Assembly: GCA_948567375.1 (NCBI GenBank)
Contig: OX419761.1
Span: 12,216,501 to 12,280,500, forward strand
Source: Lunularia cruciata
Lineage: Eukaryota; Streptophyta; Marchantiopsida; Lunulariales; Lunulariaceae
Direction of reading: 5' to 3'
DNA length: 64,000 bases
Made by a program: the position numbers and the translations under genes. Below the pieces are notes generated by a model. The model did no database searches and was not told the origin of the DNA. It saw nothing but the letters and a program-made list of their open reading frames with translations. Within the stretch, counting starts at the first letter, position 1. Each line of letters starts with the position of its first letter. Below, piece by piece: positions 1 to 11,839 of this stretch.

Positions 1-2542
1 ATAACCACTTCTTTACTTAAGTTACATCATCATTTTATTCTGATAAATGTAATAAGAATTCTATAATATAATAGCTTTTATATCTAAGAGCTTTAATCAT
101 TTTTGTTAGAAAGTATGTACACTTTAATCAGAATTTGAGAGTAAGATGAAAAACTATAGACCTAAAATCCTTTATGAAATTCATAAGTAAATAGACTAAC
201 AATAATTTATTTTAGAAAGATGACATAAATACAGAATAAATATGGATTGTGAAATATTACATGTATTGTAAAAATACAATTTCAAGCAAGGATAATAAAT
301 TATTGAATTGGAAAATTAATTTAATAATTAAATAAGTATATATATAATAAAATTGCATACATAGAGTTATTGCATATATGTAAGTATTTACAAATTGAAA
401 GTTTGAGATACAACAAAATTTATAGATTAATAAGACTTACATAATGGTCCTAAAAAAACAACCTAATAATCATTTCAAACAAATTTCAAGAACTAAAATG
501 AAAAAATTGACAGATTTATTTACTAATAAAAGCATAAATAAGCCTATAGAAGATACAAGAAACTTGTACTCTCATAATAGATTAACATTTTAGGTTCTAA
601 AGGTTTAATTAAGGAGCTTATGATCTTCAATTTCCAAACCTTTTTATAATTATAACTAATAAGAAAGTATAAATGACCTATAAAATGCTAATTATCAATC
701 CAAAACAGGTCAAAGACTTATAATTATTTTGCCCTATGTTATTTGCAAGCTTTTATGTGCTACGGATGTAATTTGTAATTTTATGATCAAGATAAGAGTA
801 ATATTTCAGATGCTGAGATTAAGCAAAGGAATATCACAAAAAAGAAAAAAAATACATAAAGAGAGCAATTTTCACATCTTTGACTCTAAATCTTGCAACT
901 CAAAATTTAGTATGCACTTAATAAGGATAAAACCAACATGAATCTATATGATAAGAGTTGTTGATGAAAAAGATATTGGAAAATAAAATTTAGTATTTTA
1001 TTTAGATGGATGAATAAAAATGACCATATGACTTTTAAGTCTTGCATATTTATATATGATTCATTATATATAAATATAATTTCTAATTAAATATTGCTAT
1101 ATTTAAATATTAAATATATCACTTTAATTAATTGCTAATTATTGGGTTTGTTCAATGCATATAAATTATCACAAATATTGTGAAAGAACATCTTTGCCTT
1201 GGATATAAGCATATACCTTACCCAATAATACATTAAGGCAGCCCTCACCTTATAGGATAGGGTTGTCTATAGGATCAGAGTGGGGTTGTTTAGGAGGGTT
1301 TACAAAATTGTTTGTTTTGTAAGGTTTCTTTGCTTTGTGCTTGATAATATTCTCTTGTATTTTGAAATATGATGGAATTTTTAGGATATATTTATAAAAT
1401 ATTTTTAGTTTAAAATACTCAAAAAATTATGTAATTCCATGCTAAAACTTTTAGTTCTAAAGATAATTTCAATATAAAATTTTATACTTATAACAAATTA
1501 TCTAATTTTCAAATAAGTGCACTTTTAAGGGTAAAATTATTGATTGGTATTCTTATCAAACATATGGAATGTGGCTCTAAATTGATTAATTGTTTGTATG
1601 AGAAACATAAATTGCACAAAATAATTGTCAACCTTCAATAATAATCCTTCAAGTTACTTGAAGGATTATCTTACACAATTTAGTGCAAAGACAATACATT
1701 TATCTTTAGATATGTTATTTTTATTTATCTTTTTATGTTCTTGCTATTTTTCTTTTTTTATGTGATTATCTTGAATCTAGCAAGTTGTATCCCACAAGCA
1801 AAGCATACCTCTAGAAGACTATATTTAATAATAATGATAAGATTAGTAACTCTTGTTTTCTCTTAGTACACAAATATAAACTAATATATAAGAAGATGAA
1901 TACAAGATGAAGAAAACAAAGTTAGCAAGAAGGAGAATTGTTACAATATTTCTTATATATTATCTTTGATATTTGTAAAACTTTATCCTATTAAATATAT
2001 TTCTTAACAAATTGTATGAAAATATAAAATATAAAAATATAAGTACAAATAACATAAATTATAAAAATAATTTTTTTATCTTGATAAACTAAAAAGAAAA
2101 GAGGAATTAGATAGAATTAGAATGTATTAAATAAATAATAAACTAGAGAAAAATCACCATAAAATCTTAAAGTACAATCTTATAAATCTTTTTTCTTTTA
2201 TTTTGCACATGATTTGCATACCTATTGAGAAGATAAGTGTTTAGTAGAATTTCTAGGGTGGAAGATTTGTCAAATTAACAAGTTTAATTCTAATCAATTG
2301 ATGTTTAGAGTATTGATGGCTTTCATACTTAATTCTGTAAGAACTTGAAATAGAATTATATTTTTTTAGTGATAGTAATAACATATAAGAAATATTATTA
2401 GTTAAGATGTAAAATATATAAAATTATCTCAATCATAGTTAAGAATTACAAACTTATTGTATTGAAATCCTATATTATTAGTAATCTATAAGTAAGAGAA
2501 ATATTTGATTTATGGATTTTTGATTTGTGTCCATGTAGTATT
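1..2542. other. AT-rich intergenic stretch without a recognisable gene
   Basis: Strongly AT-rich sequence with stop codons in all frames. The longest open frame is about 70 codons, starts only at a TTG and resembles nothing I know. I see no transposon coding motifs. The one structured feature is a short perfect hairpin listed separately. The stretch ends at the outer LTR of the nested Ty3 cluster. Confidence 0.7.
1641..1669. repeat. Perfect 13-bp inverted repeat with 3-nt loop
   Basis: Left arm ATAATCCTTCAAG and right arm CTTGAAGGATTAT are exact reverse complements separated by TTA. In AT-rich DNA a perfect 13-bp stem is uncommon, but no adjacent gene, T-run or target duplication gives it a function. 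It could be a relic of a small MITE or a chance palindrome. Confidence 0.6.
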
Positions 2543-2956
2543 TGTAAAAGACCAAGACCAAGGAGAGAAATAGAAGAATAGAAGATCACATCAGGACACT
2601 TGAGTGTGGGAAACTTTGAGTGCTTAGCATGAGCTTCAACTTTGGTATTTATATGGAGCCTACAAGGCTCTTGAGAAGCTTCTCAAGAAGCTTCTTTGAA
2701 CCACTTTCTTGGATTGCAAGCCATGTTAACCGCAAAGCTTCTCAAGAAGCTTTCTTCTAGAAGCCGCTTACTTGGCATGTAAGCAAAGCTAGTTGGAAGC
2801 TTTTAGAAGCTTCTTTCTAGAAGCTACCTACGTGGGGTGCAAGCTTAGCTAGTTAGGAAGCTTCCTAGATACTTATGGAATATTCTAGGCTAATTTGGCC
2901 TATTTGCTACTTCATTAGCCCTAACTAACTTCATCGCTAAACTCCATATTTTTATA
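2543..2956 (-). repeat. 3' LTR of chromovirus A
   Basis: On the plus strand it starts TGTAAAAGACC and ends near CTCCATATTTTTATA, a decayed form of the family end CTCCATATTGTTACA. It contains several GAAGCTTC palindromes typical of this family's U3. The polypurine side follows at once, with sequence matching the 3' end of the internal region of B and C. Confidence 0.85.
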
Positions 2957-4498
2957 TATTATCCCATCGCTAGTTGGTGATGTCCTCGTTGTCATTGAAG
3001 CTTCAAATTCTTGGATGGTCATTTGTGCATTCTATAGATGAAAAAGAGGCTCCCAAGTGGCATCATGAAAGGGATACTCTTTCTAAAGGAATTTGTACTC
3101 TACATGTTGTCGAGGGTCTATTGAATATGGCGACGTGCAAGGATCCGACCAACTTCATATTCTTCATGATCATTGATAGGAATGCAAGGAGGAGGAAGTT
3201 GGATACAAGAGGAAAAAGAAGATGGATTAGGAACAAAGGGTTTGAACTTGGAAATATGAAAGATAGGATGCATGCGCATATGACAAGGTAAGGTGCGTCA
3301 ATAAGCAACAAGAGAAATGATTTGGACAACATCAAAGAGTCTTATCCAATTAGGAGCAAGTTTACTAACTTGGGTATCAAGTGGGAGTGGTAGGCTATTG
3401 GACAAGAGCGTGACCTTATCACCAATTTGAAAGGTGAGATCATGATGATAATGGTCTGCATATTGTTTTTGATGATTTTGAGCAACAAGGAGATGAGATT
3501 GGCTTGTTGGAGTGATTGGGATATGGTGGTCAAGAAGGTGGAAGTATGAGGGACAAGAGATGGAGGAGAAGCAAGAAGAGATTTTGGAACAAGTAGATCT
3601 TAGCCAAAATTGAGGAAAAAAGGAGAGAATCTGGTGCTTGCTTGTTTGGAATTATTGTATGCAAACTCCGTAGCTGCAAGACATTCATCCCGATTGGTAT
3701 GGTGAATGTTGACACAAAGCATATCTTCCAAGATGCGATTTGCACATTCAGTTTGTCCATCAGTTTAAGGATGATAGGCCATGGATAGAGCAAGCTTGGT
3801 GTAGAGTATATAAAAGAGTGCTTGCCAAATTTTTTGAGTGAATCAAGGATCATGGTTAGAGATGAGTACATGAGGTATCCCATGATGCTTAAAGACCATG
3901 TTAAATTAGATCTATACCATGTTCAAGCATCCTCAATATCAAAGGTTGGTGCCAAATGGGTTTGCTTACTAAGCTTATCCACATACACCACTATTGTTGT
4001 GTGACCTTGCTTTGTCTTGGGCAAGGATGTAATGAGATCAAGCTCACGTGTTCCCATTGAGAAAATGGAATGGGGAGTGGTTGAAGGAGTCCACTTGGTT
4101 TCTAGTTGCTAGCCTTGTTATGTTGGCAACTCTCACATGATCGGACAAACTCTAAAACATCTCATACCATGTTGGACCACCTCCATTGGCGTTGGAGGGT
4201 AACCAAGGTCTTGTCCACACCCATGTGACCAACAATTTGTAAATCATGGGCTTCTTGGAGGTGCACAAGTTGAATATCACCTTTGGTTGGAACATATATT
4301 TGGTCCTCATGAAATAGAAAGCCTTCCTTCAAGAAGAAGGTGTTGTACTCCTTGTTGCATATTATAAGATGACCTTGTACCATCTAAAAGAAGAGATCTT
4401 GTTGTAAAGCTGTCCTAAACTCATTTTGGACCTTAGAATCGATTAACACCATTGTAATTGCCACCATGATGAGAGGAAGAGACTTCTAATAAGGTCAT
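2957..4498 (-). pseudogene. Element A: decayed integrase and chromodomain end of pol
   Basis: Reverse-strand fragments match the 3' end of pol in element C: a degenerate chromodomain end around 2974-3335, integrase core and C-terminal pieces around 3530-4000, and the zinc-binding region with the upstream linker around 4162-4383 (HEDQIYVP, then AHDLQIVGHMG). The reading frame shifts repeatedly. The fragment stops abruptly at 4498, where the LTR of element B begins; the same pol sequence resumes at 9762. Non-functional. Confidence 0.8.
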
Positions 4499-4864
4499 TG
4501 TAAAAGACAGAGATCAAAGAGAGAAACAAGAGAATGGAAACTCACATTGAGACACTTGAATGTTGGAAAACTCCAAATGCCTAGCATGAGCTTTGGCTCT
4601 TGCATTTATATGGATCATATAAGGCTCTTGAAAAGCTTCTCAAGAAGTTTCCTTCTAGGAACGGCTTACTTGGCATGCAAGCTAAGTTAACTAGAAGCTT
4701 CTAAAAGCTTCCTTCTAGAAGTTACCTACTTGGAGTGCAAGCTAAGCTAGTTGGGAAGCTTCCCAAGAAGCTTCTTAAATATGTTTGTAATATTCTAGGC
4801 TAAATTATCTTATTTGCTACTTCATTAGCCCTACTAACTTGTTGCTAAACTCCAGGTTGTTACA
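4499..4864 (-). repeat. 3' LTR of chromovirus B
   Basis: Begins TGTAAAAGACAGAG and ends GGTTGTTACA on the plus strand. At 366 bp it is shorter than the roughly 425-bp family length, with part of one internal repeat block missing. It carries multiple AAGCTTCT/AGAAGCTT palindromes. Confidence 0.85.
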
Positions 4865-4893
4865 TATTCTCCCACCGCTAGTTGGTGATGTCC

Positions 4894-5912
4894 TCATCGC
4901 CAATGAAGTTTAAAACTCCTAGATGGCCAGTTGTGCATTTTGGAGATGAGAAAGAGGTTCCCATGTGGCATCATGAAGAGGATACCCTTTCCAAAGGACC
5001 TTGTACTCCATATGTTGTAAACAACTTTGTTGAATGTAGCAATGTGCAAGGATACGATCAACTTTGTACTCCTCATGATCATTGATAGGGACAGGAGGAG
5101 GAGGAGGAGGTTGGCCTTGAGAGGAAAAAGAAGAGGGATTAGGGACAAAGAGTTTCAACTTGGAAATATGACAAACAGGATGGATGCGCATATGACAAGG
5201 CATGGCAAGTCGATAAGTAGTAGGAGACACAATTTGGATGACATCAAAGGGTCCTATCCAATTAGGGGTAAGTTTATGAACTTGGGTATCAAGTGGGAGA
5301 GGTAGGTTAATAGAGGATAACATGAATTTATCACCAATTTCAAAGGTGAGATCATGACAATGGTGGTCCGCATATTGTTTTTGATGATTTTGAGCAACAA
5401 GGAGGTGAGAATTGGCTTGTTGGAGAGATTGAGATATGGTGGTCAAGAAGGTTGAAGTATGAGGGACTTGAGATGGAAGAGGAGAAAGAAGAGAATCTAG
5501 AACAAGTGGATCTTGGCCAAAATTGAAAAAGAAAGGAGAAAATCTAGTGCTTGCCTATTTGGAATTATTATAAGCAAATTCTATAGCTGCAAGACATTCA
5601 TCCCAATTGGTATGGTGGACATTGACAAAGGCACATAACATATCCTCCAAGGTACAATTTGCATGTTTGGTTTGTCCATAGTTTGAGGATGATATGCATA
5701 GACAAAGCAAGCTTGGTGCCAAAAATCTAGAAGAATGCTTGCCAAAACTTCTTGGTGAATTGAGGATCATAGTCGGAGATGAGTACACATGGCATCCCAT
5801 GATGCTTGAAGACATTGTCAAAATAGATTTGTGCTAAGGTTGGAGCATCCACGATATCAAAGGTTGGTGCCAAGTAGATTTGCTTACTAAGCTTATCCAC
5901 AAAACACCACAA
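4894..5912 (-). pseudogene. Element B: integrase core, GPF module and chromodomain
   Basis: The reverse strand shows the integrase core second aspartate region (LISDYDPQFT, around 5727-5912), then an open frame of about 175 codons (5446-4919) with the GPF-type C-terminal module (WIGPFDV), a proline-rich spacer and a chromodomain (YKVLWKGYPLHDATWEP). In Ty3 chromoviruses this domain targets integration to particular chromatin. A TAG lies after the core aspartate region, at the position equivalent to the TAG at 14602 in element C. Frameshifts make it non-functional. Confidence 0.85.
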
Positions 5913-6416
5913 TTGTTGTGTGTCCTTGCTTTGTCTTGGGCAAGGATGGGATGAGATCCAAGCTCACGTGCTCCCATCAAGTGGATGGAATAGGGAGTGG
6001 TTGAAGGAGTCCATTCAGCTTCTAGTTGCTAGCCTTGTAACGTTGGCAACTCTCACACGATCGAACAAACTATCAAACATCTTGTGTTATGTTGGGCTAT
6101 CATTATCGGTGTTAGAGGGTACCCAAGGTCTTGTCCACACCCATGTGACTAGCTATGGGTAAATCATGAGCTTCTTGAAGATGCACAAGTCAAAGATCAC
6201 CTTTGGTTGGAACAAAGACCCAGTTCTCATGGAATAGAAGGTCTTTCGTGAAGGAGAAGGTGTTGTACTCCTTGTCGCATACTATAAGATGACCATGTAC
6301 CATTTGGGAGAAGGGATCTTATTGAAGAGTTGACCAAAACTCATTTTGGACCTTGGAGTCAATTGACACTATCGTAATTGATGTCGTGATGAGAGGAAGA
6401 GACTTCAAATCAGGTT

Positions 6417-7742
6417 GTTGTGATAGAGCATCAAGGATGACATGAAACCAACCTAGTTTGTACTCAAGTTTGATGTCAAACAATTAGAGTTGTTCCTCTT
6501 ATCAATGATTTCTACTCTTCATGTGTTCCAAGTGTAAGGTCTGCAACAATGATTTGTGATTAGTTTGCATGATCACTTCTTTCCCCAAGAGATAATGTCT
6601 CCATATCTTGGTGCATATACTATTGCAAGTTGTTCTCAATCTCAAGCTGGGTAATTTCTTTAACCATATTTAGTATGTGAGACACAAAGGCAATTGGAAT
6701 GTAGTATATTGGGAATTCTTGTTGCAACACGGCTCCAATTGCAAAGTTAGAAGCATCAAAATCAACCACACATGGTTGCTAAGGATCATATGGTTGAAGA
6801 ATGGGCCTCAAAGACACCATATATTTCAATTTCAAGAATGCTTCTTTGTGCTTGGTGGTCCACTGGAAGCTCAAGTTCTTCCTCAAGAGGTCAATCAATG
6901 GTGTAGCCACATGAGCATAATAATGGACAAATCATCGATAAAAATTGGCCAATCCATTAAATGCCCATATTTCTATAGCATCCTTTGGAGTAGGCCAATC
7001 AATAATGGCCTTGATTTTCTTCTCTTCCATCTTGATCCCCTCTGATGAGATCTTGTGACCCAAGAAGGTAAATTCCTTTTGCCAAAAGGCACACTTTGAC
7101 TTCTTATAGTAAAATTTCCATTGTCGTAGTTGTCTTAGGACTTCTTGCACATGATTCACATGTTCTAACTCTATCTTGCTATAGATTAAGATATCATCCA
7201 AGAACACCACCATATACAAATCCAATATTCCATCCAACACTTGATGCATCTAATCCATGAAGACTATTAGAGCATTAATGAGTCCAAAATGTAGAACTCT
7301 CCACTTGAAATGCCCATACCTCATGCGAAAGGCAGTCTTTTGCACATCCTCTCTATAAATGGGGATTTTCCAATAGCCATTGTGAAGATCCAACTTGGAA
7401 AAGTATTGTGCTCCACTCAATTGATCAAGCAAATCATTGATCCAATGGATATGCATTCTTCATTGTTTGCTTGTTGAGCCCACGACAATCAATACAAAAA
7501 TGAAATACTCCATCCTTCTTTGGAATGGATAGTATTGGTGCTTCCCAAGTGGAGGTGCTATGTTGTATGAATTCCTTCTTTAACAACTCCATAAGTGTTG
7601 TCCGCAACTCCTCCAACTCCTTTGGTGAGAGCCGATAGATTGGTCTACTTACTAGAGTACTCCTTGGCAATAACTCAATCTTGAAGGGCATACCATGATT
7701 GGAAGGTAATTCCTTTGGCAAATCATCCAAAAATATATCCAC
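6417..7742 (-). pseudogene. Element B: reverse transcriptase and RNase H
   Basis: Reverse-strand pieces at 7742-7434, 7456-7250 and 7249-6932 together cover RT: the N-terminal [10 protein letters not shown] region, FSKLDLHNGYWKIP (first catalytic aspartate), and FLDDILIYS carrying the YxDD-equivalent pair. The RNase H region follows towards 6417 with in-frame stops. The equivalent of C's TGA at 13687 is also a TGA here. Not functional. Confidence 0.85.
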
Positions 7743-7818
7743 AAACTCCTAAACTATTTGATCAACCATTGCTTGATGAGGCTCTTGGGCCTCCTAAGAT
7801 TGTCCTTGTGCAATCGGC

Positions 7819-8440
7819 TTGATCCACACCGCAAAAATAAATTTATATTCCTCCAAAGCTTGCTTTTTGGCTGCTTTACTAACAAACTTCCCATCTAGGG
7901 ACTCATCTTTCTTCAAAGCTTACTCCATGGCTGCTTTCTTGGTAAATTTCCCATCTTGGGACTTATCTTCCTTCAAGGCTTACTCTATGGCTACCTTCTT
8001 AAAAAAATTCTCATCCTAGGACTGACTATTTTTAGGTGTCTTACTTAGAGATGTTAGACAACCTAATTGGAAATTCATACCTTGGTGTTGTACTTGAATT
8101 TGTTGTTGGTTCCAATCAAATTGAACTTTATGACGTTCAAGCCAAGGTAGTCCTAGAATGATATCATAGCATAGAGGTGCCACTACAAACCTCATACACT
8201 CCAAATACTCCTTCCCAATCTTGAAGGTAACAAGATGCAAGGTATGGAATGCATAACCCTTTCTTCTATCCGCCATCATCAATCTACTTCCAATTACTAG
8301 CTTGATAAGAATACCCAATTCTTTACTATTTGCATAGACATGCAATTCTTTGAACTTCCAAAATCAACAAAAATCAATCTTTATTGGTAGTAACTCCTCT
8401 ATTAGTATGTAGTGTATCGATAGGTTTTGTGGAGGTGGAG
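7819..8440 (-). pseudogene. Element B: aspartic protease and 20-aa repeat linker
   Basis: The reverse strand around 8345-8016 encodes the protease C-terminal half (IILGLPWLERH, strongly conserved with C). This is followed between about 8030 and 7836 by three roughly 20-residue units of the form SxDGKFxxKxAxEQALKxD that link protease to RT. Two units have TAA where the third has CAA. The catalytic D-S-G region lies further upstream and is damaged. Confidence 0.75.
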
Positions 8441-9361
8441 GTGAAGATCAAGCTATTGCAACCAAGGAATCAAAATGTTTGACCAATGGCATAGCTTCTT
8501 CCAAGTGTTGGAGCTCTTGCATAGTTACTTCTATTTTGGTTCTTGATTTCAAGCTCCTCAAAATTGATCTAGAGCTTCACCTTCCAATATATCTAGAATT
8601 TGCATGATGGTATTCTAAAATTGCATGATGTAACTTCTTGTAGGGCCAATCTGTTTCAACTCTACCAACCTATCCCGTGCAGCTTGTGTGGTATTTATAG
8701 CTTAGAACCAACTTATTATTGCACTCTTGCACTCTGCCCAAGTCAAGATTGGTGCAACAATTTGTCATTCAGCTCACTCCACTCAAGATCTCAACCATAG
8801 CTTTAGTACTCCATCCATTTGGCTAGAATTCAAGAGAATTAGTTTTTGCTAGGCTTGCAGATTGGTAGCTTCAAAATAATATTCACAATCAAACAAAAAA
8901 TTCTCCACTTCACTCAAGAGATTATTGCCTTCAAATAACTTGGCTTTAGAGAATCAAATTTGATCTTCTCCTTCTCAAACTGATAATCTCTCAATGTGCT
9001 CCTATTGTTGAAGCTTTCAGTCACCCAACAATTGAGTAAGGTGCTCAATTTGTTGTTGCATAGTAAGGATAACATTGGGCATTGCCACCATGGTTGCTAC
9101 TCTATCACACCACCTCTAATCTATCTAATTTATTACCATATAGAAGCAATACTCCACCGTTCTCCATAAGTTACAATTAGACGCACCAAGCATTCCTCAA
9201 ATATGGTGATCATATGTAGAAAATCTTGTCCAAAGTGTGAGGTGATGAATTGTGTGAAAGGATGCTTGGGTAGTACTTGGACATAAAAATTCCAATGGTT
9301 TGGTGGAAGTGGATTTGGTGGTCCATAAATTCCATCCATCACATTCTTGCTCTAATACCAA
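8441..9361 (-). pseudogene. Element B: decayed gag
   Basis: The reverse strand matches the capsid-type gag of element C in multiple frames (matches around 8500-8900) and ends at the tRNA-iMet primer site. No long open frame survives. The capsid start corresponds to the region near 9080-9095. Confidence 0.65.
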
Positions 9362-9761
9362 TGTAAAAGACCAAGACCGAGGAGAGAAATAAGAGAATGG
9401 AAACTCAAATTGGGACACTTGAATGTGGGAAAACTCCAAATGCCTAGCACAAGCTTTGGTTCTTGTATTTATAGGGATCATACAAGGCTCTTGAGAAGCT
9501 TCCTTGAGCCACTTTCTTGGAGTGCATGTCAAGTTAATTTGGAAGCTTCTCAAGAAGCTTCCTTTTAGGAGTTGCTTACTTGGCATGTAAGCTAAGCTAA
9601 TTGGAAGCTTCTAGAAGCTACCTACTTGGAGTGCAAGCTAAGCTAGCCGAGAAGCTTCCCAAGAAGCTTTCTAGATACTTTTGGAATGTTCTAAGCTAAT
9701 TTGTCTTATTTTCTACTTTGTTAGCCCTACTAACTTCATCACTAAACTCCATATTATTACA
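9362..9761 (-). repeat. 5' LTR of chromovirus B
   Basis: Plus-strand TGTAAAAGACCAAGACCG start and CTCCATATTATTACA end. On the reverse strand a TATAAATAC box follows a run of AAGCTTCT palindromes, as in element C. It differs from the 4499-4864 LTR at many positions and by a deletion. Confidence 0.85.
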
Positions 9762-10245
9762 ATCTTTGTGATATAGCATCAAGGATGACATGGAACCGAC
9801 CTAATTTGTACTCAATTTTGATGTCAAACAATTAGAGTTGCTCCTCCCATCGATGATGTCGGCTCTTCACGTGTTCCAAATGTAATGTTTGCAACAAGGG
9901 TTTGTGATTGGATTGCATGATCACCTATTTTCCCAAGAGATAATACCTCCATACCTTAGTGGCATATACCATTGCTACTTGTTCCCAATCAAGTGGAGAG
10001 TAATTTCTTTCTATGGTGTTTAATTGGTGAGACATAAAGGCAATGGGATTTAACACATTTAGAAATTCCTACTACAACACAACTCCAATTGCAAAGTTAG
10101 AAGCATCAAAGTCAACCACACAAGGTAGTTGAGGATCATATGGTTGAAGAATAGGTCTTGAAGATACCATATGTTTCAGCTTCTAGAATGCTTCTTCATG
10201 CTTGGTGGTCCATTGAAAGCTGCATTTTTCTCCAAGAGGTCCGTC
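9762..10245 (-). pseudogene. Element A: middle piece (RNase H region)
   Basis: Reverse strand matches the RNase H connection region of element C (about 13480-13910). At the position where C and B have a TGA (13687 in C) this copy has a sense codon. It is bounded on the left by the LTR of B and on the right by the LTR of C. Confidence 0.8.
10241..10245. repeat. Target-site duplication CCGTC, left copy of element C
   Basis: CCGTC directly precedes the TG of the 5' LTR and recurs at 15890-15894 directly after the CA of the 3' LTR. Five base pairs is the expected length for Ty3/Gypsy integration. The two copies rejoin element A. Confidence 0.95.
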
Positions 10246-10336
10246 TGTAACAATATGGAGTTTAGTGACGAAGTTAATCGGGCTTACGAAGTAGAGAATA
10301 AGACAAAATAGCCTAGAATATTCTAGAAGCATCTAA

Positions 10337-10537
10337 GAAGCTTCTTAGGAAGCTTCCCAACTAGTTAACTTGCACCCTAAGCAGGTAGCTTCTAGAAGGA
10401 AGCTTCTAGAAGCTTCTAACTAGCTTAGCTTGCACGCCAAGTAGGTGGCTTCTAGAAGGAAGCTTCTTGAGAAGCTTCCTAGTTAACTTGGCTTGCACTC
10501 CAAGAAAGCGGCTCAAGGAAGCTTCTTGAGAAGCTTC
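10337..10537 (+). promoter_or_regulatory. Heat-shock-element-like array in U3 (four tandem units)
   Basis: Eight copies of GAAGCTTC start at 10337, 10349, 10399, 10409, 10459, 10471, 10518 and 10530, giving four pairs with a period of about 60 bp. The pair at 10399-10416 reads GAAnnTTCnnGAAnnTTC, a perfect four-module heat shock element. The other pairs are split by four bases (gap type). Flanking TTCTAGAA blocks (10390, 10450) add further modules. The last pair ends 20 bp upstream of the TATA box. Heat shock factors bind inverted nGAAn repeats in general; responsiveness here is inference. Confidence 0.6.
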
Positions 10538-10556
10538 AAGGGTCTTGTATGCTACC

Positions 10557-10564
10557 TATAAATA
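10557..10564 (+). promoter_or_regulatory. TATA box of the LTR promoter (C, 5' LTR)
   Basis: TATAAATA within ctaccTATAAATAcc, placed just downstream of the palindrome array and about 105 bp before the LTR end. Transcription would start roughly 25-35 bp further on. The same box occurs at 15778-15785 in the 3' LTR and, in reverse, in the LTRs of A, B and the solo LTRs. Confidence 0.75.
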
Positions 10565-10669
10565 CCAAGGCCAAAGCTTATGCTAGGCATTCGGAGTTTT
10601 CCCTCATTCAAGTGTCCCAATGTGAATTTCCATTCTCCTATTTCTCTCCTTGGTTTCGGTCTTTTACAT

Positions 10670-10681
10670 TGGTATCAGAGC
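10670..10681 (+). other. Primer-binding site, initiator tRNA-Met
   Basis: TGGTATCAGAGC, one base after the LTR end, is the standard plant LTR-retrotransposon primer site complementary to the 3' end of tRNA-iMet. Confidence 0.95.
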
Positions 10682-10939
10682 AGGAATGGGATGGATGGAA
10701 TTTATGGACCACCAAATCCACTTCCGCCAAACCATTGGGACTTTCATGTCCAGATATTACCAAAGCATCATTTCACACAGTTCATCACCTCACGCTTTGG
10801 GCAGGATTTTCTACATATGATCACCGTGTCAGAGGAACCCTTGATACTTCCAGTTGTGACTTATGGAGAACGGTGGACGTGTTGTATCTATGTGTTAATC
10901 AACTAGATAAATTGAGGGTAGTGGATTAGGGTAGTAGCA

Positions 10940-11839
10940 ATGGCCGCAATACCGGATGTTATCCTTGCAATGCAACAACAAATCAAGCATCTTACTTGAT
11001 TGTTGGATGAACGAGACCAGCAATGACGAGAACAGATAGACAGAGCGCCAGTTCGAGATGGAGAAGATTGCATTCGATTTCCGAAACCCAAGGTGTTTGA
11101 AGGCAAGAATGTTCCAGGCACAGTGGAGAATTTTGTGTTTGACTGTGAACGTTACTTTGAAGCCACCAATCTTCAAGACGAGCGGAAACAAATTCTCTTG
11201 GCTTCTAGCCAGTTGGATGGCGTGGCAAAACTTTGGTGGCGATTCCGAGTAGAAAGAGCTGAACGACAAATTGTTACACCAATTTTGACATGGGCAGAAT
11301 TCAAGGATGCAATACTTGGTCGATTTCAGACTATAAATGCCACCCGAGCTGCACGAGATAAATTGGCGGAGTTGAGGCAGATTGGTTCGGTGAGATGCTA
11401 CATCACACAATTTCAGAATATCATCATGCAAATTCCAGATATCCAAGAAGGTGAAGTTCTGGATCGATTTGTGCGAGGATTGAAGTCACGAACCAGATTG
11501 GAGGTGACCATGCAAGAGCCACAGAACGTAGAAGAAGCCATGCAATTGGCTGAGCGTTTTGATTCCTTAGTTGCAACAACTTGGTCTTGACCTCGACCTA
11601 CACAAAACCTACTCGTACCACGAGTGGAAGAACCGGTACCAATGGAGATTGATGCTATCCAGCGAAGACCACTTGGCACAGCAGATAGAGAAAGATTACA
11701 ACAAAATGGAGGTTGCTTTTGTTGTCGCCAGTTGGGGCATCGCATTGCTGAATGTCCACTCAAGAATGGACGACCTCGACAAGTTGCCCAAGTGGAGGTT
11801 GTGGAGCGGAATGATCAGGGAAACGAGGAATCCCAGTAG
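10940..11839 (+). pseudogene. Element C gag with zinc knuckle
   Basis: The frame starts at ATG 10940 (MAAIPDVILAMQ) and runs to TAG 11837. The capsid region is typical of Ty3 gag (FEGKNVPGTVENFVFDCERY; LDGVAKLWWRF; TWAEFKDAILGRF). The CCHC zinc knuckle (CFCCRQLGHRIAEC, CX2CX4HX4C) lies near 11715-11757. Stops interrupt at 10997, 11024 and 11588. The last is also present in A at the equivalent position but is a serine codon in B. The change to the pol frame occurs near 11820. Gag would form the nucleocapsid particle; this copy cannot make full-length Gag. Confidence 0.85.

Larger units (their letters stand above)
4499..9761 (-). mobile_element. Ty3/Gypsy chromovirus B nested in A
   Basis: Minus-strand element of 5,263 bp with LTRs at 4499-4864 and 9362-9761. 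The internal order from right to left is gag, protease, RT, RNase H, integrase, chromodomain. The primer site at 9349-9360 (reverse strand TGGTATTAGAGC) is one base off the tRNA-iMet complement. It lies inside A between the integrase zinc domain and RNase H. Flanking bases (GTCAT left, ATCTT right) do not make a clear target duplication. Its stops and frameshifts are far more numerous than those of C, so it is older than C. Confidence 0.88.
10246..10668 (+). repeat. 5' LTR of chromovirus C
   Basis: Starts TGTAACAATATGG and ends GGTCTTTTACA (TG...CA). It contains four units of about 60 bp, each with a pair of GAAGCTTC palindromes, then a TATAAATA box at 10557-10564, then about 100 bp of presumed R/U5. 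Matches the 3' LTR except at three transitions. Confidence 0.95.

Noticed and set aside
5920-6162. 80-codon plus-strand open frame
   Set aside because: Antisense shadow of the integrase region of element B.
10895-11446. 183-codon minus-strand open frame
   Set aside because: Antisense shadow of gag in element C; no motif in its own frame.
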